The notes below the pieces were generated by a model that did not search any database, had not been told where the DNA came from, and saw only the letters and a program-made list of their open reading frames with translations. From Pseudomonas frederiksbergensis (lineage in GTDB: Bacteria; Pseudomonadota; Gammaproteobacteria; Pseudomonadales; Pseudomonadaceae), in assembly GCF_003732275.1 (NCBI RefSeq), contig NZ_MOBM01000010.1:1-64000 (forward strand): a stretch of DNA of 64,000 nt, read 5' to 3'. Both the position numbers and the translations under genes were made by a program. Below, piece after piece: positions 1 through 8,031 of the stretch. Every line of letters starts with the position of its first letter. The first letter of the stretch is position 1.

Positions 1-66
1 CAAACTATCGCATACCCATTCGCTGGAGCGTGATCTTGCAAGAGAAAACGACCCGGCTACCGAATT

Positions 67-185
67 TCTTGACGACCATAGAGCATTGGAACCACCTGAT
101 CCCATCCCGAACTCAGCAGTGAAACGATGCATCGCCGATGGTAGTGTGGGGTTTCCCCATGTGAGAGTAGGTCATCGTCAAGATT
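67..185 (+). rRNA. rrf: 5S ribosomal RNA
   Basis: The stretch matches the conserved Pseudomonas 5S sequence, including the internal GAACTCAGCAGTGAAACG and the closing arms TTGACGA/TCGTCAA. It is the last gene of an rRNA operon whose 16S and 23S genes lie left of the window; bases 1-66 are the 23S-5S spacer. The exact ends are judged from the terminal helix and may shift by one or two bases. Confidence 0.96.
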
Positions 186-193
186 AAATTCCG

Positions 194-227
194 AAACCCC
201 TATCTGCGTATGCAGGTAGGGGTTTTG
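194..227 (+). terminator. rRNA operon terminator
   Basis: The inverted repeat AAACCCCTAYCTGC / GCAGGTAGGGGTTT with a four-base loop is followed by a T-rich tract (TTTTGTTTTG). It lies 9 bases after the 5S RNA, as expected for an intrinsic terminator of the rRNA operon. Confidence 0.9.
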
Positions 228-411
228 TTTTGTCCGCAGAAAAGGGTCGTAGAGGCTATCCCAGGTAACAGCAGCATTGTTCATGAAGTTTCGATAGAAC
301 GGGCGCTAAAGTAACCGCGCCGTTTTTGGTATGGTGCAGCTCGTTTTTTAACGGACTGATTTCAAGCCTACGGATCGGCACTCCCTCTACAGTCAAAGAG
401 TTGCTGCAGAA

Positions 412-2304
412 ATGCCCGAACCAATACCAATCAAGGACCACGAAAAAGAGACGCGCCTGGTCAACAAAAGACTGATGGCCTGCGCCTTGTTCGTCGTCGC
501 TATTACCTGCGCGCTGGTGGTGCGGCTGTATGTTCTGCAGGTGGTCGAGTACGACTACCACTCGACGATCTCCGAAAACAACCGTGTACACGTATTGCCG
601 ATAGCCCCTACCCGCGGGCTGATCTACGACCGCAACGGTGTGCTACTGGCGGACAACCGACCCAGCTTCAACCTGACCATCACCCGCGAACGCGCCTGCG
701 ACGTCAAGGAAGAGCTGGATGACGTGGTCAACCTCCTGCACCTGCCGGCTGAAGACCGCACGCTGTTCGACAAGGCAATGAAGCAGGCTCGACACCCCTT
801 CGTGCCCGTCACCTTGTTCTACGAGCTCAGCGAAGAACAGATCGCGGTGTTGGCAGTCAACGAGTTCCGTTTGCCAGGGATCGACGTAGAGCCACAGTTC
901 GTTCGCCACTACCCGATGGGCGCGCACTTTGCCCATTCGATCGGTTACGTCGGCCGCATCAACGAGAAAGAATCCAAGGCTCTGGATACGGTGGAATACC
1001 GTGGCACCCAATCCATTGGCAAGACCGGCATCGAGAAGTTCTACGAGCCCGAGTTGCACGGCCATGTGGGTTATGAAGAAGTCGAGACCAACGCTCAGGG
1101 CCGCGTGCTGCGAGTGCTCAAACACACCGACCCGATCCCCGGCAAAAACATCGTACTGAGCCTCGACGTCAAACTTCAGGAAGCAGCCGAGGAGGCATTG
1201 GGCGATCGCCGTGGCTCGGTGGTTGCTCTGGACCCGTCGACCGGTGAGGTGTTGGCTATGGTCAGTAAGCCAAGCTTCGATCCGAACATGTTCGTGACGG
1301 GCATCAGCTTCAAGGAATACGCGGCGCTGCACGATTCCATCGACCGGCCGTTGTTCAATCGTGTGCTGCGTGGGCTCTACGCGCCGGGCTCGACTATCAA
1401 GCCGGAAGTGGCGATTGCCGGCCTCGACGCCGGGGTGGTCACCCCGCAGACCCGTGTCTTCGATCCGGGTTATTACCAGCTACCGGATTTCGATCATAAA
1501 TACCGTAACTGGAACCACAGTGGCGATGGCTGGGTGGACATGGACGCGGCGATCATGCGCTCCAACGACACCTATTTCTACGATCTGGCGCACAAGCTGG
1601 GCATTGACCGCCTGCACGATTACATGACGATGTTTGGCCTGGGCGAGAAGGTCTCGCTGGACATGTTCGAAGAGTCTGCGGGGTTGATGCCATCCCAGGC
1701 CTGGAAGCGCGCCACGCGCCGTCAGCCATGGTTCCCTGGCGAGACTGTGATCCTCGGAATCGGTCAGGGCTACATGCAGGTCACGCCCCTGCAGCTGGCT
1801 CAAGCCACCGCGCTGATCGCCAACAAAGGTATATGGAACCGACCACACTTGGCCAAAATGGTGGATGGCATAGCGCCGGTGGACGAGCATCCGATGCCGA
1901 ACATCCTGCTCAAGGACCCGCGTGACTGGGAACAGGTCAATCACGGCATGCAGATGGTGATGCACGATGCCCGTGGGATTGCCCGAGCGGCAGCGATAGG
2001 GGCTCAGTACCGTATTGCAGGCAAAAGTGGGACCGCGCAAGTGGTGGCAATCAAGCAGGGTGAACGCTACAACCGGGCGAAAACCCTGGAGCGCAACCGT
2101 GACAATGCCTTGTTCGTCGGTTTCGCCCCGGCCGCACATCCGAAGATTGTCATCTCGGTCATGATCGAAAATGGCGAGGCCGGAGGTCGCGTCGCCGGTC
2201 CGGTGGTGCGGCAAATCATGGACGCCTGGCTGCTTGATCAGGATGGTCACCTGAAGCCGCAATACGCTGTGCCGAGCAAAACGCCGGGCGACCCTCACGT
2301 CTAA
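412..2304 (+). CDS. mrdA: Penicillin-binding protein 2 (peptidoglycan transpeptidase), probable second copy
   Basis: Class B PBP of 630 residues that cross-links side-wall peptidoglycan in the rod-elongation complex. It is an inner-membrane protein with a periplasmic catalytic domain. One N-terminal membrane segment lies at about residues 22-44, followed by the PBP dimer domain (from about 55) and the transpeptidase domain. The catalytic motifs are all present: STIK (about residue 326), SND (about 384) and KSGT (about 538). The length is normal for PBP2. There is no rodA, dacA or mltB beside it, whereas the main mrdA usually sits in that cluster. I therefore infer this is the extra mrdA paralogue known from several Pseudomonas genomes. 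The start follows a weak AGAG site. Confidence 0.93.
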   Translation: MPEPIPIKDHEKETRLVNKRLMACALFVVAITCALVVRLYVLQVVEYDYHSTISENNRVHVLPIAPTRGLIYDRNGVLLADNRPSFNLTITRERACDVKEELDDVVNLLHLPAEDRTLFDKAMKQARHPFVPVTLFYELSEEQIAVLAVNEFRLPGIDVEPQFVRHYPMGAHFAHSIGYVGRINEKESKALDTVEYRGTQSIGKTGIEKFYEPELHGHVGYEEVETNAQGRVLRVLKHTDPIPGKNIVLSLDVKLQEAAEEALGDRRGSVVALDPSTGEVLAMVSKPSFDPNMFVTGISFKEYAALHDSIDRPLFNRVLRGLYAPGSTIKPEVAIAGLDAGVVTPQTRVFDPGYYQLPDFDHKYRNWNHSGDGWVDMDAAIMRSNDTYFYDLAHKLGIDRLHDYMTMFGLGEKVSLDMFEESAGLMPSQAWKRATRRQPWFPGETVILGIGQGYMQVTPLQLAQATALIANKGIWNRPHLAKMVDGIAPVDEHPMPNILLKDPRDWEQVNHGMQMVMHDARGIARAAAIGAQYRIAGKSGTAQVVAIKQGERYNRAKTLERNRDNALFVGFAPAAHPKIVISVMIENGEAGGRVAGPVVRQIMDAWLLDQDGHLKPQYAVPSKTPGDPHV

Positions 2305-2652
2305 CGATCAAGGCTTCACAGCACAGGCTCACGAATACTGAGCATGTGCTGGCGGGTCAATCGAGCGGCGAACATTATCTCGACCGCCTGATCGTCTTCT
2401 CCTGCACTTCAATACCGATTTATTGCCCGCAGGGCGACATCCTAGAGCTGGACCTGTGGCACGACGGTGTCGGCAGGTTTTGTATGATGCAGGGCAGCTC
2501 CCAAGTGTTGTCGTAAATCGCGACAACCAATGAGACGACGAGCAACCTGTTACGGTCTTGAGACACCTGCTATTGAAGACTAGAATTCTCAGGTTAATGG
2601 GTGAATGAGGGAACATTTGCCCGGCCACACACCTGGCATGAGGGAGATAGCA
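2305..2652. other. Intergenic region, no gene recognised
   Basis: There is no open frame of convincing codon use and no clear terminator after mrdA. The last 80 bases should hold the promoter of the DUF1652 gene, but I see no strong sigma-70 match there. A small RNA cannot be excluded. Confidence 0.4.
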
Positions 2653-2907
2653 ATGTTCCTTTCAACCCTGGAAATTCAAAATATCATTGAGCATAGTTTC
2701 TTGCCCGCTGTGTGCACTTGCAGCATGGAGGCGGACCAGTCTCTGACAATTCGGGTCTGCGATTGCATGACCGGGAAAGTGGATCTGGTGGCCACCCATG
2801 TTCCGGTATGGACACTGGATAGTCCCCACGCGATCGCGTCGCTAGTGGCTGATATGCGGCAAGAAATCGAGGCTTACAAAGGCAGTCACCCTCCGTTTTA
2901 CCGCTAA
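2653..2907 (+). CDS. DUF1652 family small protein
   Basis: Small protein of 84 residues beginning MFLSTLEIQNIIEHSFLP. It resembles the Pseudomonas DUF1652 family: an N-terminal helix, a CTC motif and a segment like SLTIRVCD. The function is unknown. The start at 2653 is chosen over the upstream ATG at 2605 because GAGGGAGA lies just before it and family members begin at this point. No membrane segment or signal peptide is seen. It stands alone and is followed by a perfect hairpin. Confidence 0.8.
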   Translation: MFLSTLEIQNIIEHSFLPAVCTCSMEADQSLTIRVCDCMTGKVDLVATHVPVWTLDSPHAIASLVADMRQEIEAYKGSHPPFYR

Positions 2908-2915
2908 ACCTGCGT

Positions 2916-2945
2916 CACGCCGCACCACATTGGCGGTGCGGCGTG
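2916..2945 (+). terminator. Hairpin after the DUF1652 gene
   Basis: A perfect 10-bp stem, CACGCCGCAC / GTGCGGCGTG, with a 10-base loop lies 8 bases after the stop codon. There is no T-run, so it may be a weak terminator or a 3'-end stabiliser. Confidence 0.55.
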
Positions 2946-3035
2946 TATCCGAAGCCGAGAAGGAAGACTCGGCCACTGCCGAACACTCCGATAGCCTGAA
3001 GCAGATCGGCAACATCAAGTTGCCGGGGGATTTTT

Positions 3036-3116
3036 GGTGAACACACAATTTTTGTCCCGCCAAAAGCCCCCTCAGGAGCGAGGCTTGCCCGCGAAGAAGC
3101 CCTCAAGAACACTGAA
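3036..3116 (+). repeat. Decayed half of a REPIN block
   Basis: The stretch contains GGTGAACACACAATTTTTG, a degenerate REP core (GAGCGAGGCTTGCCCGCGAA) and then AAGCCCTCAAGAACACTGAA. The order and sequence resemble the right half of the 189-bp block at 41731-41919 (spacer, REP, then GAGGCCCGCTAGAACACCC). Only one arm remains. Confidence 0.55.
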
Positions 3117-3119
3117 CCC

Positions 3120-3521
3120 TCAAGCCCCAGGCACCGGACAACTCAAATCCCCTTCCTCACACTTCAAGTAAGTCTTGAACGCCTCGACCCGCGCCTTGGT
3201 CAGCTCAGTGGTGCAGTTGCTGTAGATCAGCGGATACACACTGCCACCCGCCACCCCGGACGCCGAGAACTTGCACTCGGCATCGCGAAACGCAATCCAT
3301 GAGCGCTGCGCACCGATCAACAGCTTTTTCTCGTCGGGGCTATCCTTCAACCGTGTGGTGATCTGCTGATAAAGCGCATTCAGCTCCTTGTCGGCGGCCT
3401 TGTTCTGCTGCGCCGCGCACTGATTCATCGTCGACTGGTCAGTGGCATTGTCGCAGTCAATGGCATGCGCAATGGGGGTAAACAGCAGCGGCGTCAGCGC
3501 AAGGAGAAAACGTGGGGGCAT
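3120..3521 (-). CDS. LprI-like (DUF1311) lysozyme-inhibitor family periplasmic protein
   Basis: Protein of 133 residues. A signal peptide ends at about ...FTPIAHA-IDC, followed by the cysteine-bearing DUF1311/LprI domain with the patterns C(x)3TDQ(x)3NQC and RSWIAFRDAEC. Family members are exported, and some inhibit host lysozyme. That role is known for the family but not shown here. The start at 3521 gives a clean signal peptide; the longer frame to 3584 adds residues not typical of export signals. It is a monocistronic gene, convergent with DUF1652. Confidence 0.82.
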   Translation of the reverse strand: MPPRFLLALTPLLFTPIAHAIDCDNATDQSTMNQCAAQQNKAADKELNALYQQITTRLKDSPDEKKLLIGAQRSWIAFRDAECKFSASGVAGGSVYPLIYSNCTTELTKARVEAFKTYLKCEEGDLSCPVPGA

Positions 3522-3614
3522 GGTGGGCTCGCGGTGGTGATGGAAAGTTGGGGTGCAGTGTAGCGGGGCGCCGCCATCCAACAAATCAGAGTCTGGCGCG
3601 GTGTATCCGGAAAA

Positions 3615-4013
3615 CTATGTCTGCCACTCCGGACATTTCTCATTCGATTCATATTCAAGCCAGGACACGTCATGGGACGTCCAGATATGAGCCTGAGGTG
3701 TCATTTTCGGATCATCGTCGAGCGTCGCCACGCGAACGATTACATGGGTTTGGGCCAAGCGCTCTGCCATCAGATGCGATCCGCAGATCGAACAGAAATG
3801 CCGAAGCTTGCCCGGCGACGACTCATAGGTGCTTAGCCGGTCCTGTCCTTTTATCCAGCGAAAATGCTCACGCATGACCCCGGCCGTCGAGACGAATGCT
3901 GCTGCATGTGCCTTGCGGCAGGTGTGGCAGTGGCAGTGACTGATGGGCATGTCGAGGCGATCAAGTTCGTATTCGATGGCTTTGCACAAGCAACTGCCAT
4001 GTAAGTTATTCAT
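3615..4013 (-). CDS. GFA family (glutathione-dependent formaldehyde-activating enzyme-like) zinc protein
   Basis: Protein of 132 residues with the paired zinc-binding cysteines of the GFA fold: GSCLCKAIEYE near residue 7, CHCHTCRKAHAAAF near 27, and CSICGS near 74. Members bind two zinc ions. Some are called formaldehyde-activating, but most have no proven substrate, so only the fold is assigned. The start at 4013 lies inside the end of the upstream ADP-ribosylglycohydrolase gene (8-base overlap, different frame). Translational coupling in a two-gene operon is therefore likely. Confidence 0.85.
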   Translation of the reverse strand: MNNLHGSCLCKAIEYELDRLDMPISHCHCHTCRKAHAAAFVSTAGVMREHFRWIKGQDRLSTYESSPGKLRHFCSICGSHLMAERLAQTHVIVRVATLDDDPKMTPQAHIWTSHDVSWLEYESNEKCPEWQT

Positions 4014-4953
4014 GGGGTTTCCCTGGTTGCGTGGCTGAGATGGCGGCAGCGGTGGCGGCCCGAAGCAGGGCGTCAGCCGTGGCTTCGATGTCTTCGCGCT
4101 GGTGCAATTTCGCAAGCCAGCCGTCAGGTATGGCCTGCACACCGTAGTGAGCCCCGGCCAACTGGCCGACGATGGCAGCAGTGGTATCGGCGTCGTCGCC
4201 CAGGTTCGCGGCTTCGAGGATGGCGGCTTCAAAACTGTCAGTGTGGTGAAAGCACCACAAGGCCGCTTCCAGTGATGCAACGCAGTAACCGGTACCGCGA
4301 ATATCGTCTTTGGATTTTCCGAGGTAATCGCCGCGGGCGATGCTCGCGACCTTCGGTTCCAGAAGCGTCGTTTCTGGCAGACTCTGCAAATCCGGCTTGG
4401 ACGCGCCTTGCAATGCCTTGCGGATCAGATCGGCAAGCAACTGACAGCATTCAAGTGCCTCCGGCGCCGCATGGGTAGTGCGCGAGCTGTCTGCGGAAAA
4501 CCTCCTGATCCGGTCGAGGTCGGGAAAGTAGTACAACACTATTGGCGCTAACCGCATCAGCGAGCCGTTACCGGCCGTATGGGGATCGGTGGATCCCGCG
4601 AATGGCTGACCGGTTTGCTGATAACGAGCCAGCGCTTCACGGACGGTCATACCAATGTCGAAGCATTCGCCGGTCGAACTCAGGTAACCCCATTGCCACC
4701 AGTTGAGGTAACGACCCATTTGGTCGGCAGCATCAAAACCTTTTTTGTTCAGCAAGCTTTCGGCCAGGCAAAGTGCCATGGAGGTGTCATCGGTCCATTG
4801 CCCTGGCTCCAGATTGAACGGGCCGCCCCCAACCATATCGGTCAGAGGGGCGAATGAGCCGCGCGGCTGGAATTCGGCATGGGTGCCAACGGCATCCCCA
4901 CAAGCAAGCCCCAGCAGGGTTGCGCGATAACGTTCCGTGAGTGAAGGCTGCAT
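4006..4953 (-). CDS. ADP-ribosylglycohydrolase family protein
   Basis: Protein of 315 residues. The family removes ADP-ribose from proteins or nucleic acids using two Mg ions. Visible motifs are the N-terminal GLACGDAVGTHAEF, WTDDTSMALCLAESL at about residue 55, and the C-terminal NLGDDADTTAAIVGQLAGA, which supplies the metal-binding aspartates. The length is normal, so all core motifs of the DraG-like fold are kept. The start at 4953 follows AAGGAAG; the longer frame to 4977 has no such site. The substrate is unknown; no ADP-ribosyltransferase partner lies nearby. Confidence 0.88.
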   Translation of the reverse strand: MQPSLTERYRATLLGLACGDAVGTHAEFQPRGSFAPLTDMVGGGPFNLEPGQWTDDTSMALCLAESLLNKKGFDAADQMGRYLNWWQWGYLSSTGECFDIGMTVREALARYQQTGQPFAGSTDPHTAGNGSLMRLAPIVLYYFPDLDRIRRFSADSSRTTHAAPEALECCQLLADLIRKALQGASKPDLQSLPETTLLEPKVASIARGDYLGKSKDDIRGTGYCVASLEAALWCFHHTDSFEAAILEAANLGDDADTTAAIVGQLAGAHYGVQAIPDGWLAKLHQREDIEATADALLRAATAAAISATQPGKPHE

Positions 4954-5151
4954 GAATCTTCCTTGTAAGGGTTCCACGTCGTTGCAAACGTTAGCAGTTT
5001 CAGCCCGCTGACTCCCCCTTCAAACCAGAACTTATGGCCAAAACTGAGGCCGAATATTTCAGGTACGGGTGATTGCGGCACCTGTTTGATACAACTTTTA
5101 GGTTGGTCTTATGGTCTTTACGGGCCTACTGTTCAATACAGGAGGTGATTT

Positions 5152-5637
5152 ATGAACCCAGCATCAGATCGCATCGAAAGGAAGATCCTGCTCAAGGTGC
5201 CGCGCTCGCAGGTCTGGCGCGTGCTGGCCAATGCCGAAGCCTTTGGGCAATGGTTCGGCGTGGCACTGGAAGGCAAGCGCTTTGTCGCCGGCGAGTGGAC
5301 CCAGGGGCAGATTACTTATCCTGGTTATGAGCACTTGTTGTGGAATGTTCTGGTGGAGCGGGTCGAGCCGGAGCGGGTGTTTTCGTTTCGCTGGCACCCG
5401 TATGCAGTCGAACCCGATACCGATTACTCCCAGGAGCCCACCACGCTGGTGAAGTTCGAACTCCAGGATATGGACGAAGGCACATTGTTGACGGTCGTCG
5501 AGTCCGGTTTCGATCACATCCCTCAGTCGCGCAGGCTCAAGGCGTTCCGCATGGACAGCCGGGGTTGGGATGAGCAGATGAGCAATATCGAAAAATTTCT
5601 GGTAGACACCAAGGACCACGAGCGTCAGGGAGGTTGA
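5152..5637 (+). CDS. SRPBCC (AHSA1-like) domain protein
   Basis: Protein of 161 residues with the SRPBCC helix-grip fold of the activator-of-Hsp90 (AHSA1) type. Markers are an N-terminal IERKILLKVPRSQVWRVLAN, GQWFGV, and a C-terminal RGWDEQMSNIEKFL helix. Such proteins bind small hydrophobic ligands. Many sit beside an ArsR regulator, but none is present here. A strong Shine-Dalgarno (AGGAGGTGA) precedes the ATG. The function beyond ligand binding cannot be stated. Confidence 0.85.
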   Translation: MNPASDRIERKILLKVPRSQVWRVLANAEAFGQWFGVALEGKRFVAGEWTQGQITYPGYEHLLWNVLVERVEPERVFSFRWHPYAVEPDTDYSQEPTTLVKFELQDMDEGTLLTVVESGFDHIPQSRRLKAFRMDSRGWDEQMSNIEKFLVDTKDHERQGG

Positions 5638-5709
5638 TGGCTGCAGGCCATGAAACTCGTGACTCAGCGTATGATGGCTGATACATCCAAGGGTTTTCGG
5701 AGGGGCGGC

Positions 5710-5777
5710 TATAGCGAATGTCTTACACGCGGTAGTAGCTATGTCGTCTATTGCAGATTGGATCCCAAGTGTAATCT
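5710..5777 (+). promoter_or_regulatory. rsmX copy 1 promoter with GacA-type upstream element
   Basis: TATAGCGAATGTCTTACA (5710-5727) matches 11 of 14 defined bases of the GacA element TGTAAG-N2-AT-N2-CTTACA. It is followed by TTGCAG-N15-TAATCT (5751-5777) as -35/-10. The distance from the CTTACA half-site to the presumed start is the same as in copy 2 (about 62 bases). Confidence 0.7.
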
Positions 5778-5783
5778 AGCCTC

Positions 5784-5899
5784 ATCAACTGAAGCACAGG
5801 AAGTGCTTCAGGGTCACGGATGATCGACCATAGCAAGGATCGCTGCCGACAGGGAGTCGATATGGTCTTGGGAAAAACCCGCTTCGGCGGGTTTTTTTT
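5784..5899 (+). ncRNA. rsmX: RsmX small regulatory RNA, copy 1
   Basis: About 116 nt. The RNA carries repeated GGA motifs, the RsmA/RsmE-binding signature (ACAGGAAGTG, CACGGATG, AAGGATCG, AGGGAGTC). The first sits in a loop closed by GCAC/GTGC. It ends in a strong intrinsic terminator (ACCCGC-TTCG-GCGGGT followed by eight T). RNAs of this class sequester RsmA/RsmE and relieve translational repression under GacS/GacA control. The 5' end is inferred from the -10 box; the 3' end from the terminator. The copy at 6039 is a close tandem paralogue. Confidence 0.88.
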
Positions 5900-5965
5900 C
5901 GTCTTTAGAAAACTGAAGCCCGATTTCCCTGTAGCAACTGCTACAAGTTCAGGTTTCAGGCGTTG

Positions 5966-6033
5966 AATGGTCAATGGCTTACACGTAGCCAGTGGTATGT
6001 CGTCTTTTGAAGCTTCACCGATGCGTCTAATCT
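5966..6033 (+). promoter_or_regulatory. rsmX copy 2 promoter with GacA-type upstream element
   Basis: The CTTACA half-site (5978-5983) with the central AT gives 9 of 14 matches to the GacA element. TTGAAG-N15-TAATCT follows (6007-6033). The arrangement and spacing are the same as in copy 1, but the left half-site is poorly kept, so GacA response may be weaker. Confidence 0.62.
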
Positions 6034-6038
6034 GGATC

Positions 6039-6153
6039 CATCAACTGAAGCACAGGACGTGCTCAGGATCACGGATGATCGACCATACGCCAGGATGGCT
6101 GCCGACAGGATGTCGCAATGGTCTTGAGAAACCCGCTTCGGCGGGTTTTTTTT
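6039..6153 (+). ncRNA. rsmX: RsmX small regulatory RNA, copy 2
   Basis: About 115 nt, in tandem with copy 1. The GGA motifs are cleaner here: ACAGGACGTG in a GCAC/GTGC-closed loop, TCAGGATC, CACGGATG, CCAGGATGG and ACAGGATG. The same terminator (ACCCGC-TTCG-GCGGGT, T8) ends it. It should act redundantly with copy 1 as an RsmA/RsmE sponge. The conserved blocks (ATCAACTGAAGCACAGGA, GGATGATCGACCATA, GCTGCCGACAGG) show that the pair arose by duplication. Confidence 0.9.
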
Positions 6154-6180
6154 CGTCTGCAGAAAACTTAAACCCTATCT

Positions 6181-6223
6181 CCTGCAGCAGCTGCCGAACG
6201 CAGCCTTCGGCAGCTGTTGCAGG
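6181..6223. repeat. Long palindrome between rsmX and inhA
   Basis: CCTGCA(G)CAGCTGCCGAA pairs with TTCGGCAGCTG(T)TGCAGG around a short loop, giving a stem of about 18 bp. It lies 38 bases beyond the inhA stop on the convergent side. There is no T-run, so it resembles a REP-type palindrome or a bidirectional barrier more than a simple terminator. Confidence 0.6.
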
Positions 6224-6260
6224 GGGCAGGCTGGGGCAATACCTCCCGCAACCGTTTCTT

Positions 6261-6947
6261 TCACTGACGGGCGAGTTTCGCCGCTGCACGCTCGGTGATT
6301 TCCGAGCGCAACTTCAACGATGCGGCAGCGCGTTTGCGGGCTTCATCCAGCACGCTGACCGGCGCTGTCTCCGGGCTTCCCGAAGCAAACGGCGGCGCCG
6401 GGGCGTATTCCAGCTGCAACTGCACCAGTTGCGCCGTGTCCTTATCGAACAATTCAGCCGCCAGGGTCAGGGCAAAATCGATCCCCGCGGTGATCCCGCC
6501 ACCGGTCAGCAGATTGCCGTCGCGCACCACCCGATCGTTCACCGGAATCGCCCCCAAAACCCCGAGCAATTGGTGATACGCCCAGTGAGTGGTGGCGCGT
6601 TTGCCCTTGAGCAACCCCGCCGCACCAAGCACCAGCGCGCCGGTGCATACCGAAGTGACATACTTCGCGTTAGCGGCCTGAGCCTTGATGAAGGCCAGGG
6701 TTTCGTCATCCTCCATCAACGGCCCCACGCCGCTGCCGCCGGGAATGCAGATCACATCCAGTACCGGGCAATCGTCGAAGGTTGTGGTCGGTTTCAACAC
6801 CAGTCCGGTACTCGCGGTGATCGGGACCAGGTCCTTCCAGATCAGATGCACTTTCACGTCCGGCAGCGAGGCCAGCACGTCATAAGGGCCGGTCAGGTCC
6901 AGTTGTTGAAGCTGTGGAAACAACAGAAAACCGATCTGCAACGTCAT
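6261..6947 (-). CDS. inhA: Isonitrile hydratase-like DJ-1/PfpI family protein
   Basis: Protein of 228 residues that closely resembles Pseudomonas putida isonitrile hydratase InhA, which converts isonitriles to N-formamides. The start MTLQIGFLLFPQLQQLDLTG and the nucleophile elbow TSVCTGALVLGAAG (cysteine near residue 100) are characteristic, as is the absence of a C-terminal AraC domain. The start at 6947 follows AGGAGA; the longer frame to 7061 overlaps the divergent gene and lacks a site. It lies head-to-head with a GlxA-type regulator that may control it. Substrate identity is assumed by family resemblance. Confidence 0.85.
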   Translation of the reverse strand: MTLQIGFLLFPQLQQLDLTGPYDVLASLPDVKVHLIWKDLVPITASTGLVLKPTTTFDDCPVLDVICIPGGSGVGPLMEDDETLAFIKAQAANAKYVTSVCTGALVLGAAGLLKGKRATTHWAYHQLLGVLGAIPVNDRVVRDGNLLTGGGITAGIDFALTLAAELFDKDTAQLVQLQLEYAPAPPFASGSPETAPVSVLDEARKRAAASLKLRSEITERAAAKLARQ

Positions 6948-7038
6948 GGCGTTTTTTCTCCTGGTTGGGGTGGACGACTTCACTGTAGGCTCGTAGGATC
7001 TGGCGCATACGCCAATAACCCCACGAATTACGCCAAAC

Positions 7039-8031
7039 ATGCCGAACAACCCGAAAACCATTCATGTGCTGGCCTTTGCCAACGTGCAACTGCTCGACGT
7101 CACCGGGCCGTTGCAGGTGTTCGCCTCGGCCAACGACATTGCTCGCCAGCAAGGTTTGCCGCCGCCCTATGCGCCGTCGGTGATTGCCAGCGGTGGCGGG
7201 GCGGTGATGTCGTCGGCGGGGTTGGCGCTGTTGGCAGAGCCCCTGCCGGATCAGGGCAGCGACACTTTGATCATTGCCGGTGGCTGGGGCGTTTACGCGG
7301 CGGCGAAAGACGAGTCGCTGGTGGCCTGGGTACGTGAGCACGCGACGGGGTGTCGGCGGGTGGCGTCGGTATGTACCGGGGCGTTTTTGCTGGCGGCCAG
7401 CGGTTGGCTCGATGGCCGGCGGGTGGTCACGCACTGGACCCGCTGCGAGCAATTGGCGCACCAGCATCCCAAACTCCAGGTCGAACCCAACCCGATCTTC
7501 ATCAACGACGGCCCGGTCTGGACCTCGGCCGGTGTCACCGCGGGCATTGACCTGGCCTTGGCGATGGTCGAAGAAGACCTCGGCCGAACCATGGCCCTGG
7601 ACGTCGCCCGGCAACTGGTGGTGTTTCTCAAGCGTCCGGGTGGCCAGTCGCAGTTCAGCGTGACCCTGTCCCTGCAAAAGGAAGGCAACCGATTCGACGA
7701 TCTTCATGCCTGGATCAGCGAAAATCTTACCAAGGACCTCGGCATCCCGACCTTGGCCTTGCAGGCCGGCATGAGCGAGCGCAGCTTCGTCCGTCACTAT
7801 CGCGCCGACACCGGCCAAACCCCGGCGCGGGCCATCGAACTGATTCGGGTCGAGACTGCGCGACGGCTGCTCAGCGACACCGGTGTGCCGATCAAGCGGG
7901 TCGCGGTGCAATGTGGGTTTGGCAGTGAAGAAACCTTGCGCCGCAGTTTTCTGCGAGCCATGGGCGTGACACCGCAAGCCTATCGCGAACGGTTTTCCGT
8001 CAGCTCTCCAGCAGATCCTGTATTGCCTTGA
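7039..8031 (+). CDS. GlxA family (DJ-1 domain plus AraC-type HTH) transcriptional regulator
   Basis: Protein of 330 residues. Residues about 5-190 form a DJ-1/PfpI-like domain (VASVCTGAFLLAASG) and residues about 220-320 an AraC/XylS double helix-turn-helix (LALQAGMSERSFVRHY, IKRVAVQCGFGSEETLRRSF). The architecture is that of GlxA/FtrA/ArgR-type activators that sense small nitrogenous ligands. The divergent placement with inhA (91-bp shared spacer) suggests it controls inhA and itself. Its 3' end overlaps the convergent hydrolase gene by 32 bases. Confidence 0.9.
   Translation: MPNNPKTIHVLAFANVQLLDVTGPLQVFASANDIARQQGLPPPYAPSVIASGGGAVMSSAGLALLAEPLPDQGSDTLIIAGGWGVYAAAKDESLVAWVREHATGCRRVASVCTGAFLLAASGWLDGRRVVTHWTRCEQLAHQHPKLQVEPNPIFINDGPVWTSAGVTAGIDLALAMVEEDLGRTMALDVARQLVVFLKRPGGQSQFSVTLSLQKEGNRFDDLHAWISENLTKDLGIPTLALQAGMSERSFVRHYRADTGQTPARAIELIRVETARRLLSDTGVPIKRVAVQCGFGSEETLRRSFLRAMGVTPQAYRERFSVSSPADPVLP

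Noticed and set aside
57..284. Minus-strand frame over the 5S rRNA
   Set aside because: Antisense to a clear 5S gene and its terminator.
5967..7337. Plus-strand frame of 456 codons across rsmX copy 2 and inhA
   Set aside because: It covers an sRNA gene with terminator and lies antisense to inhA; the translation has no domain.
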